From Thermogemmatispora carboxidivorans (GTDB taxonomy: Bacteria; Chloroflexota; Ktedonobacteria; Ktedonobacterales; Ktedonobacteraceae), in contig NZ_JNIM01000001.1 of assembly GCF_000702505.1 (NCBI RefSeq), positions 3,968,001 through 4,032,000 of the forward strand: a stretch of 64,000 nt of DNA, written 5' to 3'. The position numbers were made by a program, and so were the translations under genes. Position 1 is the first letter of the stretch; each line of letters opens with the position of its first letter. Below are positions 1-9,404 of the stretch, piece after piece. The notes under the pieces are model-generated. The model had not been told where the DNA came from. It did not search any database and was given only the letters and a program-made list of their open reading frames with translations.

Positions 1-85
1 GATCACTGTTTTCCTCTGCTTTCTTTTCTCTGGTACTACCTCAATCACCAGGCTTTCTGATGCCTTGTCCTGGGAAGGAGCAAGT

Positions 86-823
86 TCAACTGACTGAGAC
101 TCGACTAAAATCTTGTCCTGAACTTCGTTCGTGGTCATGCGTTGCCCCTCCAATGGTTTTCATCGACTGTTCGAGAAACGCTGTAAGCCGCATCTCGCGG
201 CTCTGCTCGTCATCGATCCAGGCAACAATGCCAATGCTTATGAGAAACTGGCAGGTTTCAACAACGGCGTCCTCTACTGTGCTTTGCTCTAATTCCTCCA
301 ATCCAGGGTACTGGTGCGTACCTGACTCAAATTCGCTGCGTATCTGCGCAGCAATTTCACGGCACGAAAAGGCCCCGCTTGCCAGTGTCAAAACCCTCTG
401 GGCAAAAGGCGGAAGGTAGAACCATCGCCGCTCCTCAGTTCCCTCGGGTTTGACCTGGCGTATACGAATGAAGAGACCATCAGGCCTGAAGGCATTATCA
501 CGTCTGATAAGACCGAGAGAACGCGCCCATTTCAACCGATCGAAGACGATAACAGCCGCTTCGTCTCTCTCTGCTAGCTGAAATGCTTGGGCGAAGTCCA
601 TCGTAAGTGCGTAGACCGAGTGGCACCCATCGCAACGTGCCAGGAGAAACTGTTCCTGAGCACTAAGCTGAAGGGGAATTTCGCCATAATAGACCCGCCC
701 ATTCTGCAAAGTGACCTTGGGAGTGAAGTATGGATAGTAGTTAGGAATGAAGTCGAAGGCAATCCCTTTAGTTTCGGGATTACCAATGATGACCTTCGGT
801 ATGCGGTACACATGGTCAATCAT
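86..823 (-). CDS. Winged-helix (PqqD/RRE-like) partner of radical SAM protein
   Basis: A 245-residue soluble protein with no signal peptide or membrane segment. Two stretches look like PqqD-type winged helices: one around residues 55-70 (FLLARCDGCHSV, compare the LCDG motif of PqqD) and one around residues 140-165 (RVLTLASGAFSCREIAAQI, compare 'G..TVREIA' of PqqD). PqqD-like domains bind leader peptides for radical SAM maturases. The ATG at 823 has a GGGGGAGG ribosome site and overlaps the end of the radical SAM gene by 8 bp, so the two are translationally coupled. The assignment rests on context and short motifs. The protein has no catalytic motif that I recognise and could be a recognition or scaffold subunit. 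Confidence 0.6.
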   Translation of the reverse strand: MIDHVYRIPKVIIGNPETKGIAFDFIPNYYPYFTPKVTLQNGRVYYGEIPLQLSAQEQFLLARCDGCHSVYALTMDFAQAFQLAERDEAAVIVFDRLKWARSLGLIRRDNAFRPDGLFIRIRQVKPEGTEERRWFYLPPFAQRVLTLASGAFSCREIAAQIRSEFESGTHQYPGLEELEQSTVEDAVVETCQFLISIGIVAWIDDEQSREMRLTAFLEQSMKTIGGATHDHERSSGQDFSRVSVS

Positions 824-2096
824 GGAACGCCTCCCCCATACTGGTACTCACGGTAGACAGCCTTGTACGTAGGTCGGCCAGGACAGGGGAGTGCTCCCAG
901 ATTCCTGTGAAATCTTGCTCACGTAGATTCCCTAGCAACCACTCGCTCTTGTACAGATTCGTGCAGGGGTAGACGCCACCATTATAGCTGATATAGGCAT
1001 ACACGCCGCGAGCGCAGCCTCCGCACCCATCGTAAGAAGGAATACTGGGGACACACGGCATCGATTTACTGGGTGTGCGTCCGATGAGAGGGTTCCGCAT
1101 CTTGAGTTCCTCGAGGTAGTCAATCAGGCGCAGAAGATGAGCTTGAGCAATCTTCTGCTGATCCTCCCCGCGCCCGGTGGAGAATAAGCGCCCAAAATGG
1201 ACCTTACGCACTCCGAGGCTCTCTGCTAGTGTGACCATTGCGTCGATATCTTGTTCGCTTCCAGTGGATTCAACGGAGAGAACCGTGTGGATATCAGTCC
1301 GCACGCCTGCGCGAACAAGATGAGCAATCCCTCTCATACTTCTGCGAAAGGCGCCAACCTGTCCACGGAAGCGGTCATGGACGGCAGCGTTTGCCGAATC
1401 GATGCTGACTTTCACACAATCAACGCCGATGTCGCGAAGCCGTTGGGCAATTCGTGGGGTAACAATGGTACCATTCGTATTGAGGCAAATATACAAACCA
1501 AGGGACTTTGCGTGCTGAAGCACCTCAAAGATCCCTTTGAGCAGGAGTGGCTCGCCGCCGGTAATGACAACATCAAAGACCTCTAACTCTTTCAATCTGG
1601 TAAGGATTTGGCATAACTCTTCAACCGTAAAGTTATCTGGTCGGATCTCACTCGTTGAGCCAACATAACAATGAGTGCAGAAGAGGTTACAGGTGAAGAG
1701 CGTACTGAGTGAAACCACAAGCGGGGCTTTGAGCTTGAGATGAGCGGGCAGAGGCGATGCTGTCGTCGACGGATTTGGGGGACGTACTTCATCCTCTTGA
1801 GGGTATCCCTGGATAAGTTGCCGGTGATGCAACTCATCCAGAAACATAGTACAAATGTCCTCTGCCTGTGCCTCTGCGATTGGTTGGGACAACGCAGACG
1901 TGTACCACTCCTGGATCTTAGACTCGAGCTGCCCCACACTGGGATGAGTGTCTAAGAGTTGAATAAGTCGGTAGCCGGGCTCATTTACTGGGTGAAAAGC
2001 TTTGGTCTCAAGATTAAAGAGGACTCCCCCAAACGGTTCGGAGCGGTGTACAATGTCTGGGTGAAGGGAGATGATCGCCTCTTTTCGTAGTTGCAT
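816..2096 (-). CDS. Radical SAM/SPASM peptide-modifying enzyme
   Basis: A 426-residue protein. The N-terminal ~110 residues look like a PqqD-type leader-binding domain. The radical SAM core follows, with its cluster motif CNLFCTHC near residue 140 and the GGEP motif (VVITGGEPLLL) near 180. A SPASM region near the C terminus carries CVPSIPSYDGCGGCARG and then YPCTN, which would bind auxiliary iron-sulfur clusters. This order (PqqD-like, radical SAM, SPASM) is typical of RiPP maturases that make thioether or C-C crosslinks. I chose the ATG at 2096 over the GTG at 2108 because GGAGG lies 5 bases before it. No precursor peptide is evident upstream; it may lie beyond the left edge. Substrate unknown. 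Confidence 0.82.
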   Translation of the reverse strand: MQLRKEAIISLHPDIVHRSEPFGGVLFNLETKAFHPVNEPGYRLIQLLDTHPSVGQLESKIQEWYTSALSQPIAEAQAEDICTMFLDELHHRQLIQGYPQEDEVRPPNPSTTASPLPAHLKLKAPLVVSLSTLFTCNLFCTHCYVGSTSEIRPDNFTVEELCQILTRLKELEVFDVVITGGEPLLLKGIFEVLQHAKSLGLYICLNTNGTIVTPRIAQRLRDIGVDCVKVSIDSANAAVHDRFRGQVGAFRRSMRGIAHLVRAGVRTDIHTVLSVESTGSEQDIDAMVTLAESLGVRKVHFGRLFSTGRGEDQQKIAQAHLLRLIDYLEELKMRNPLIGRTPSKSMPCVPSIPSYDGCGGCARGVYAYISYNGGVYPCTNLYKSEWLLGNLREQDFTGIWEHSPVLADLRTRLSTVSTSMGEAFHD

Positions 2097-2255
2097 ACTA
2101 TCCTCCACTCGATAGTAGCTGGGACTTCCTAGCCAGAAACTGAGTTGATCATCTCTGCAATACTAGATATTACTGCTAACCCTTTATAAGGATAGTTAAA
2201 TTTCAGCCAGAAGTCAACAAGGGAGCGTAGAGGCACCAAAGATTTGGAGGTGAGA

Positions 2256-3716
2256 GTGGTTCCACATGATCTGGTGGATCAGCTGCTGCCGCTGATTCCG
2301 CCTGAGCGGGCGGGGGACGTCGTCTTGATGGATCTCAGTGACCCTGAGCATCTCCCCGAGATCAATCCGCTCGATGTCCACTTCTCGCCCGTGCGGGACA
2401 AAGCCGTCGCCGACCTGCTCGCCTGCTTCCGCGAGATCTGGGCAACGAGCTGGGGACCACGCATGGAGGCGGCCTGCGAGGCCGCCTTGAAGCTGATCTA
2501 CAGCGTGAACCAGCAGCTCGTGACGGAAGGAGAGGAGCGGCAGCTCACGCTGCTGGAAGTCCTGCTCGTGCTCTCCAGTGATCGCGTCCGCAACCGTCTG
2601 CTGCGCCTCCTCCATCGGCCAGATCCCTTCTTGATTCGCTGGTGGCAGATCTACTTCGAGCCTCTCAGCCTGTTCATGAGGCTCGAGCGCGTCGACCCCG
2701 TCTTAACGAAGTTCGCCAAATTCGAGGCCGTCACTCCGCGACGCATTCTGGGGCAGAGCCGCTCCTCAGTGCATGTACGGCAGTGCCTTCAGCGGGTGCT
2801 CCTCATCAAGCTGGCACCCGGCGTTGTGGGAGAGGATACCGCGCGTCTGATTGGGGCCACGCTGCTGAACTTACTCGGTCTCTTTCTGCAGGAGCAGCCA
2901 GCCGGACGCCGCAGGACGATGATCATCGTCGATGAATTCCAGTTCTTCCTGGGAGTGCGCTGGCAAATGCTGGCAGAGCTGCGAAAATATGGGGCGAATT
3001 TTGCTCTGGCCACGCAATCGCTAGACGCCTTTCGGCACACCTGGCAGGAGCGCAAGCTGCTGGCCCAGATCTTTTCCAATATCCAAAGCCTTCTGGCGTT
3101 TGCCGGCAGCGCGGACGATGCCCAGACGCTCGCTCCCGAATTGGGAATCACCACAGAGGACCTGCAGAGCCCCCCGCGCCATCACTGCTATGCCCGGTTA
3201 CCCGTCGCAGGAGAACGCATCACCTGCTCGCTCCAGTTGCTGCTGCCCGACGCAGCGGACCCGGCCCTGGCCGAGCGCATCCGAGCCACCAGTCGCGAGC
3301 GCTTCTGTCGTCCGGTCCAGGAGATTGATCGGGAACTGGCTGAGCGGCAGCAGTGGCTGCTGCTCGGGGCAGAAGGCACACGGGTCGCCCGCGCTCCGTC
3401 AGGCGCTGAAGACCCTGTCGCCGGCGAGCCTGCTCAGGAGCCAGAGGGCGATTCGGCAGGGGGCACGCTCGTGCGTGATCCCCTCGCTGCAGGAGAAGGA
3501 CGAGAGGAGGCCCCTGCTCCCAGCCATCCCCGAGGGTCCAAGCGAGGCCGCAAAGGGCTGCGCAAGCGCACTGAGGCCGGCTCGTTCAGGCCAGTCCATC
3601 GACAGGGACAGGTGCGTCCCTTCCTGCTCGAAGCCTTCGAGGGAGCGCTCGCAGAGCTCACCCGCGAGCCAGCAGAGGCACCAGCGGAGGGGGAAGGAGC
3701 AGCCGATGGATACTGA
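2256..3716 (+). CDS. N-terminally truncated HerA/TraG-type DNA-transfer ATPase
   Basis: Resembles the C-terminal half of the VirD4/TraG/HerA-like ATPases of conjugative elements. A Walker B is clear (TMIIVDEFQFF, near residue 225), followed by the sensor-like LATQSLDAF. The phrase DLVDQLLPLIPPERAGDVVL matches the segment that follows Walker A in full-length members. The P-loop and everything before it are missing: homology starts within ~5 residues of the start codon. The GTG at 2256 has GGAGG 5 bases upstream; a TTG at 2244 is an alternative. The ~100 C-terminal residues are low complexity and charged. The protein could be made but cannot be a normal ATPase. It is best read as a 5'-deleted remnant, in an 11-bp overlap with the next gene. 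Confidence 0.6.
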   Translation: MVPHDLVDQLLPLIPPERAGDVVLMDLSDPEHLPEINPLDVHFSPVRDKAVADLLACFREIWATSWGPRMEAACEAALKLIYSVNQQLVTEGEERQLTLLEVLLVLSSDRVRNRLLRLLHRPDPFLIRWWQIYFEPLSLFMRLERVDPVLTKFAKFEAVTPRRILGQSRSSVHVRQCLQRVLLIKLAPGVVGEDTARLIGATLLNLLGLFLQEQPAGRRRTMIIVDEFQFFLGVRWQMLAELRKYGANFALATQSLDAFRHTWQERKLLAQIFSNIQSLLAFAGSADDAQTLAPELGITTEDLQSPPRHHCYARLPVAGERITCSLQLLLPDAADPALAERIRATSRERFCRPVQEIDRELAERQQWLLLGAEGTRVARAPSGAEDPVAGEPAQEPEGDSAGGTLVRDPLAAGEGREEAPAPSHPRGSKRGRKGLRKRTEAGSFRPVHRQGQVRPFLLEAFEGALAELTREPAEAPAEGEGAADGY

Positions 3717-5700
3717 AGAGGGCCTGGGCCTTCCCCTCGCTCCCCAGCGGGAACGCCAGCTCATCCGGCTGCTCTGGTGGCTGTTGCGCTTTCCCTGGCA
3801 GCGGGCCGAGGACCTGGCCGTGGCCCTCGGCTGTTCCCGACCCTCTATCCATCGCTTGCTGGCGCTGGCCACGGCGGCAGGTGCCATCGAGCGCCTCCGA
3901 AGCAAGCGCTGGGACTGGTATGTCGCCAGCCCCAGAGGGGTGATCCTGGTGGCCAGGATGCTGCAGTGTGATCCTGGCGCACTGGCTGCGCAGCACGGCT
4001 ACACCAGAGCGCAACTGCTCCGGTGTCTGCCGCGCCTGGCTGACTGGAGCCTCTGCCAGCAGCTCTTGCAGGACGTGCTCCGCCGCGCGCCCACTCAGCT
4101 GACGGCGCGACTGCCGGCCCCGCTGCAGATCAGTGCCGCACACGGGCAGGTCCGCTGGCTCTGGACCTGGGTACGGGACTACCGGAGCGCGTTCCTGCTT
4201 GGTCAGCAGCGCTGGCCCCTGCAAGCGACAGCGCTCTTCTGGCTCGGCGTCCAGGATCTGTCAGTGGGAGCGGAGGTCAGACGGGACACCACCACGGAAG
4301 AGCAGCAAGCCAGCAGCCTCTGCAGCGTGCACCTCCCGCTGCTGCTCGATCCAGGCCTGCCTCTCGCTGACGAAGTGCAGCGACTCTGCCAGCAGGTGAT
4401 CGGCTGGGTGGTCCTCCAGGCTCGTGCCCAGCACCAGCCATCTTGTCCGCGCGTGGGACCAGTGCTCCTGCTGCTGCCAACCGGCTCAGGGCCTGCTGCT
4501 CCGCCCCGCCGGCTCCAGCTCTGGCGGCAGGCCGCGGAACGCGCTTGCCAGCAGCTTGGCCTCTCTGGCCTCGCAGAGCAGCAGGCCCCGCTGATCCTGG
4601 CGGCCTGCATCCCTCCAGGCACACGCCTGGCCTGGCACTCCCTCACCTGGCACGCCCTCTGGAATGAGCGCCCCTGCTCCCTCTGGCCGCTCCTCGCGCT
4701 TGGAGAAGGCGACCTGCTTCCCGGCGTGCGCTCCCCCCTGCGATCGCCAGCCGCCAGAGCGCGCACGGCTGCGACCAGGCCGCTCAGCCAAAGACACACC
4801 CGCTGGTTCGTGGCGTCCCTCAAACCTTCCCCCACGCAGCAGGCCCATCTCCCTGAGCTGGCTTCCCTCAGCACCCGGCTGGGAGCGCGCCATCTGCAGG
4901 TGCTTCGTCACGTGTTCACACTTCCCCTGGCCACCACCGACGAACTGGCAAGCGTCTTTGCACAGCCTGCACGCACCCAGGCCACCCTTGCGCATCTGGT
5001 GGCCGAGCTGCGCCGGATGGGCTGTGTGCGCCCCGTCGAGCCTCCTTCTCCCCGGCCCCAACCTCGCGGCGGCAGTCCCCACTGGAGACTGACGGAACGA
5101 GGGCTGCAGTTGCTCGCAGCAGTGACAGGCCTGCCCCTCTCGGCGCTGGCATCTCGCTCGGATGCCTGGCCAGGAGAGCAGTGGGGACAGCGGGCGGTAC
5201 GCGGGCTGTGGCGTCAGTGGGAGCATACCCAGCAGCTCCGTCGTCTCCTCCTGCAGCTGATCCAGGCGGCACGGCAGCGAGCGATCTGGTGGGACCTGGC
5301 TCCTCACACCCGTTCTCACGAGGATGGCCGCCTCACGGTCATCCCCGATCTGCTGTTCGCCTATCGAGACGCCCAGCGAAACGTGCTCGCCTGGATTGAG
5401 GTAGACCGCGGGACGCTCAAGCCGCCGCAGTATCGTGCGAAGTGGCGTCGCTACCTGGCGTTGAGCCAGCGACAGGCTCGCAGACTCTCCCTCTATCTGG
5501 TCTGTCCGGATGGGGCACAGTCGCGCATGAGCCACGTGATCCAGCAGGCCACTGCACATCAGCCCGCTGAGTATCTTGTCTTCCGACTAGCCGAGTGGGA
5601 GCAGGTGCAGCGTGCAGGAACCTCCGTGCTCCATGCTCCGCTCTGGCGCCAGATTCTGCCTCCTCCAGGTCGCGATCAGGTCACGTTCCTTGACCCATGA
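3706..5700 (+). CDS. Replic_Relax-like winged-helix protein
   Basis: A 664-residue protein. The N-terminal ~60 residues form a helix-turn-helix (EDLAVALGCSRPSIHRLLAL). A second winged helix lies at ~400-480 (LPLATTDELASVFAQPARTQ, then WRLTERGLQLLA). The C-terminal part has PDLLFAY followed by AWIEVDRGT and K/Y-rich helices, the signature of the replication-relaxation (Replic_Relax) family found beside conjugative ATPases in Gram-positive elements. The PD...ExD arrangement recalls PD-(D/E)XK nucleases, but that is inference. An upstream in-frame extension to 3100 is only the shadow of the ATPase gene. The true start ATG 3706 overlaps that gene's stop. Likely role: DNA binding or initiation on the mobile element. 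Confidence 0.6.
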   Translation: MDTEEGLGLPLAPQRERQLIRLLWWLLRFPWQRAEDLAVALGCSRPSIHRLLALATAAGAIERLRSKRWDWYVASPRGVILVARMLQCDPGALAAQHGYTRAQLLRCLPRLADWSLCQQLLQDVLRRAPTQLTARLPAPLQISAAHGQVRWLWTWVRDYRSAFLLGQQRWPLQATALFWLGVQDLSVGAEVRRDTTTEEQQASSLCSVHLPLLLDPGLPLADEVQRLCQQVIGWVVLQARAQHQPSCPRVGPVLLLLPTGSGPAAPPRRLQLWRQAAERACQQLGLSGLAEQQAPLILAACIPPGTRLAWHSLTWHALWNERPCSLWPLLALGEGDLLPGVRSPLRSPAARARTAATRPLSQRHTRWFVASLKPSPTQQAHLPELASLSTRLGARHLQVLRHVFTLPLATTDELASVFAQPARTQATLAHLVAELRRMGCVRPVEPPSPRPQPRGGSPHWRLTERGLQLLAAVTGLPLSALASRSDAWPGEQWGQRAVRGLWRQWEHTQQLRRLLLQLIQAARQRAIWWDLAPHTRSHEDGRLTVIPDLLFAYRDAQRNVLAWIEVDRGTLKPPQYRAKWRRYLALSQRQARRLSLYLVCPDGAQSRMSHVIQQATAHQPAEYLVFRLAEWEQVQRAGTSVLHAPLWRQILPPPGRDQVTFLDP

Positions 5701-6329
5701 GGATCGCTCACGGCGCACGCCCCTCCTGGTCCTTCTCTCTGGTCAGCGCCAGGGAAGGGGAGCATCTTCCTGACGCACGCACATCATCCTCCCTTAGCTC
5801 TGGCAAAGACGTTCCATCCAGCGCTTCCCAGTGGAAGCAGTGAGAGGGGACTGGAGATGATATATGACCCCCCTTCTTTCCCCCTGCATCTCAAGCAGAT
5901 CGCTCTCGATCGGCTCCCTTCGCCTCCGTTCCCGCTTCCGCTCCGGAGGCGCTTTGCTCTTCCGTTGCACCGAGTCTGCACAAAGAGGGTAGCGCCTCGC
6001 TGCTGAAACGAGAAGGACAGAGGTGTGGAACGAGCAGGGGAGCCAGCGATCCCGATCAATGCAAGCTGACAGTCATCCCGGATGGCAGGGCCCGCTTCTG
6101 GAACAGACAGATGGATCAGTACGGCAGCCGTGCAGCCGCACTTCTCGACCGAAAGCGAGTGTTTTACCTTGCAGTCTTGACAAACATCTTTGTCTCTGCT
6201 ACTATCGGAATATCTCTTCCCTTGTATCGCTCTCATCCTTCCGATCGACGCAGAGCAGTGGTCCGCTGCCAGAGATGCTTGTTCTGCTGCCCGAGTCCAT
6301 CAATCGCGACCAGTGGGGCCGATTCATTG
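5701..6329. other. Gap without a convincing gene
   Basis: About 630 bp between the Replic_Relax-like gene and a small coupled ORF. Open frames cross it on both strands, but none shows a recognisable domain, a good ribosome site or natural composition. It may hold decayed element DNA and the promoter of the recombinase operon. Confidence 0.4.
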
Positions 6330-6686
6330 ATGGAACGACATCAATTCATTCAAACAGGGACGCAGATCCAGCAAGGGCAGATCCCCAGACGGCCATCAGT
6401 CTGGAAGCAAGAAGAAGCCCATGTGCAGCAAAGATCTTCTGCAGGAGAAGATGTACGGGCCTTTTGCCGGCTGCTGGCACGGATTCTTCTCCGCACACTC
6501 CAGGAGCAGCAGGCCTCGTCGACGCAAGAAGTCGGAGCAGGGATGAGAGCTGGGCAAGGGGATGTTCGTCTGCGAAGGGAGCCGACAGAGACACTCGCTC
6601 GCCCAGCTACGACCGAGGATCTCTCGGGAAGAGAGGGAAGGCACAGGCTCCCGTTCCAACTTCCTCGTCAAAAGGTGGAGCAATGA
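6330..6686 (+). CDS. Small ORF coupled to recombinase
   Basis: A 118-residue basic, Gln- and Arg-rich reading frame whose stop overlaps the recombinase start (ATGA). This coupling is the main reason to believe it. The middle contains a hydrophobic-basic helix (VRAFCRLLARILLRTLQEQ). No family recognised. The frame is open upstream to 6111, but the ATG at 6330 gives a more natural composition. It could be an accessory DNA-binding or directionality factor, as small ORFs often precede recombinase genes. That is speculation, and it may be only a chance ORF. Confidence 0.4.
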   Translation: MERHQFIQTGTQIQQGQIPRRPSVWKQEEAHVQQRSSAGEDVRAFCRLLARILLRTLQEQQASSTQEVGAGMRAGQGDVRLRREPTETLARPATTEDLSGREGRHRLPFQLPRQKVEQ

Positions 6687-8443
6687 GCAGGCTGTCTTCT
6701 TTCCTCTCCAAACTCCCTGGTCAGCCACCCAAGCTGCAGGTCGCAGGGTACGTGCGTCGCTCCAGTGAGATGCAGCGCGACAATTTCAGCCTGGCTGCTC
6801 AGCAGCGAGCCATCGAGGAGGCCTGCCGTCAGCGCGGCCTGCCTGAACCACGCTGGTATATCGACGATCAGAAGAGCGCCAGAAGCGACCAGATTTCCAA
6901 GCGACCGGCATTTGCCCAGTTGCTGGATGATATCAGTGAGGGCAAGATCCAGGTGGTGGTGGTCCATTCCCTGGATCGGTGGTCACGCAATGTGGCGCTC
7001 ACGCTGCAGAGTTTTCGCCTGCTGGCGAGCCAGTGAGTGGCGTTCATTGCGGTGCAGGAGCAGATCGACTATGGCACTCCCGAGGGGATGCTCCAGTTGA
7101 CGATTCTCTCAGCCTTCGCGGCGTATTTTTCGGATACCCTGGCGAAGCACACCAGCAAGGGAAAGGCTGAGCGGGCCGCGCAGGGATTGCCGAATGGAGA
7201 TCTTCCCTTTGGCTATCGCTCAGCAGGGCCAAAGAACCCTCCCGAGATTGACCCTGAAACCCATCCGGGCCTGCGGATGATCGGGGAGCTGCGCATGCAA
7301 GGGAGGACCAGCGAAGAAATTGCGGATGCCTTGAACGGAGCCGGCTACCGCACAGGGAGTAAACGGTTCGGGCAGCGTCTCTTTACGCGAGATACCGTGA
7401 ATGCGATCCTGCGGAACGAATTCTATGCGGCCTTTGCCCCCGGCGATGATCGGGGGACCATCCGCTACAAGGGCCGGCGGTTCCGTGGCCAGCACCAGGC
7501 CACCTTCACGTATGAGGAGTGGCAGCAGATCCGGACCATCACCGCCTCGATGCAGCGCGCCCCGGGTCGTGCCCGCCTGGCAAGGCGCGTCTACGAATTT
7601 GCTGGCTACATTGTCTGTGCACACTGTGGCTTGCCCCTGCGGAGCAAGCCTGGAGCCCGTCCCACCAGCAGCTACTATCGCGATCCAGCCAAATTGCGGC
7701 AGCTGCCTTGCCCACTCGGAGGCCACCGCATGGTCAAGGCCGAGGTGGTGCAGCAACAATTTGGCCAACTGCTCGAGTCCATTCGTCTGCCTGAGAACTG
7801 GCAGGACGAGATCAGAAAGCAGTTGACCACCCTGGCCTTGGAAGAAGCTGGACGCCGGGCACCGGAGCAAGAGAAAGAGCGGCTGCTGGGAAAGAGAGCG
7901 CGGCTGGTGAAGCTCTATTCCGAGGGCTACCTGAGCGTGCGCGACTTTGAGGCGGAGGTGGCTGCCGTCGACCTGGCCCTCTATCAGCTCGAGCAGCCTG
8001 TCCTGGCCGGGATCAGCTGGGAAGAGATCCAGCAAGCCGCTGCGCAGCTTCCCCAGATACGGCACCTCTGGGAGCGGGCCACGACCGAGGAGCGGCGAGC
8101 ATGGGTGATCCAGCTCTTAGAGCCGCAGGGGTTGTACTATGACCTGGAACAGCAAATGATTGCAGCCATCACCCCACGCCCCTCCTTTGCGGCACTCTTC
8201 CTTCAAGGGGGGGCTTTCCACGCCAGTGAAAACAAGGAGGCCGTTGGCCTCCTTGTCACGAAAAGGTGGCGAAAGCGGAACCGACGGGCATCGGTCTCTC
8301 CCACCACTGAGTGTGCCGGCCCAGCAGAGCTACCGACAGGCCTCGCTTTCCCTGCAAGGATCAAGTGCACGCCCTCTCCGCCCTCTCATACCCCCCCACG
8401 ACCAGTCAGGGCCAGCCTCGGGCCTCGGGGACGCTCAATGTGA
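6683..8443 (+). pseudogene. Large serine recombinase interrupted by in-frame TGA
   Basis: Resolvase-type catalytic domain from the start: GYVRRSSEMQ near residue 23-32 with catalytic Ser27, then SLAAQQRAIEEACR and VHSLDRWSRN. After 117 codons a TGA (7034-7036) stops translation. The same frame continues at once with VAFIAVQEQIDYGTPEG, exactly where the family has a glycine (LLA..GV.FI.V), so GGA to TGA is the likely change. The rest carries the Recombinase domain, a zinc ribbon (CAHCGLPL ... LPCPLGG) and coiled-coil helices. Start ATG 6683 has AAAGGTGGAG upstream. The last ~70 residues are proline-rich and probably beyond the ancestral end. Without readthrough only an inactive N-terminal fragment is made. 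Restart at GTG 7037 would give a protein lacking the nucleophile. Confidence 0.8.
8232..8256. repeat. Perfect 11-bp inverted repeat
   Basis: ACAAGGAGGCC, three bases (GTT), then GGCCTCCTTGT. It lies inside the 3' end of the recombinase frame. It has hairpin or terminator geometry but no T-run follows. It might be part of an element end or attachment region, or a processed terminator. Confidence 0.55.
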
Positions 8444-8491
8444 GCAGCAGGCAGAGCTGGATTGCTCTCTTCCCCCTCCCTCTCTTCCACC

Positions 8492-9352
8492 TCAACCGCC
8501 CTCCAGCTCGTTGAGCAGAGCCTCAAAGGCGCGCTCCTCCTCTTCCTCCATCCGATAACTTTCCCCCTCGCCCGGGAAAGCCCCAGAGCGCACATCAGTA
8601 AAGAAGCGCTGGAGCGCCGTCACGGCCTCCTCACCCAGACAGGCATACTGACGGACAAACCTGGGCGTGCGCTTGTTGAGATGCCAGCCTAACACATCAT
8701 GAAAGACAAGAACCTGACCATCGCAGTGCGGTCCCGCCCCAATGCCAATGGTGGGCACAGGCACCAGCGCCGTAATGGCCCGGGCCACGATGGCTGGCAC
8801 CCCCTCTAACACAAGAGCAAAGACACCAGCCCCCGCCAGCGCCCGCGCCTCCTCAACCAGGGCCCGCGCCGCTTCAAGACGTCGACCCTGCACCCGATAC
8901 CCCCCCATGACACGCACCGACTGCGGCGTGAGACCTAGATGCCCCATCACCGGGATCTCCGCCGCCAACAAAGCCTCAACCACCGGCAGGCGCTTGCGCC
9001 CTCCCTCCAACTTGACAGCCTCAGCCCGCCCCTCGCGGATGAGGCGGCCCGCATTACGCACGCTCTCCTCCAGAGAGATATGGTAGCTCAACCAGGGCAT
9101 GTCACCAACGATCAAAGCTCGTGGCCGGGCCCGCGCCACAGCAGCAGTGTGATGGATCATGATCTCCATCGTGGCAGAGAGAGTATCGGAAAAGCCAAGC
9201 ACATTGTCCGCCACCGAGTCGCCAACGAGGATCAGGTCCGCCCCAGCCCGATCGGCTATGGTGGCCATAACAGTATCATAAGCGGTGACCATCGTCAGAG
9301 GCGGCCCACCCTTGCGAGCCTGTACAGTGGCAACAGTAATTTTGTCTCCCAT
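8492..9352 (-). CDS. panB: Ketopantoate hydroxymethyltransferase
   Basis: A 286-residue PanB: transfers a hydroxymethyl group from methylene-tetrahydrofolate to 2-oxoisovalerate, the first step of pantothenate synthesis, in the cytoplasm. Motifs follow the family order: TMVTAYD near the start, metal-binding LVGDSVADNVLGF, VKLEGG, GHLGLTPQSV, the catalytic Glu in ALVLEGVP, and IGIGAGPHCDGQVLVFHD. Length is normal, with an extra Glu-rich C-terminal tail (EEEEERAFE). It lies 52 bp downstream of panC on the same strand, so the two form one transcription unit in the order panC-panB. Confidence 0.95.
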   Translation of the reverse strand: MGDKITVATVQARKGGPPLTMVTAYDTVMATIADRAGADLILVGDSVADNVLGFSDTLSATMEIMIHHTAAVARARPRALIVGDMPWLSYHISLEESVRNAGRLIREGRAEAVKLEGGRKRLPVVEALLAAEIPVMGHLGLTPQSVRVMGGYRVQGRRLEAARALVEEARALAGAGVFALVLEGVPAIVARAITALVPVPTIGIGAGPHCDGQVLVFHDVLGWHLNKRTPRFVRQYACLGEEAVTALQRFFTDVRSGAFPGEGESYRMEEEEERAFEALLNELEGG

Positions 9353-9404
9353 CTTCCTCGCTCACTGCTCGTTCATGTCTGATGGACTCAACTCTCCGCC
9401 AGGA

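Noticed and set aside
3100-3705. N-terminal extension of the Replic_Relax-like gene
   Set aside because: This stretch is coding for the ATPase in another frame; composition and the overlap start at 3706 favour the shorter gene.
4203-5559. Long minus-strand ORFs opposite the Replic_Relax-like gene
   Set aside because: High-GC shadow frames with Arg/Pro/Ala-rich, non-domain sequence.
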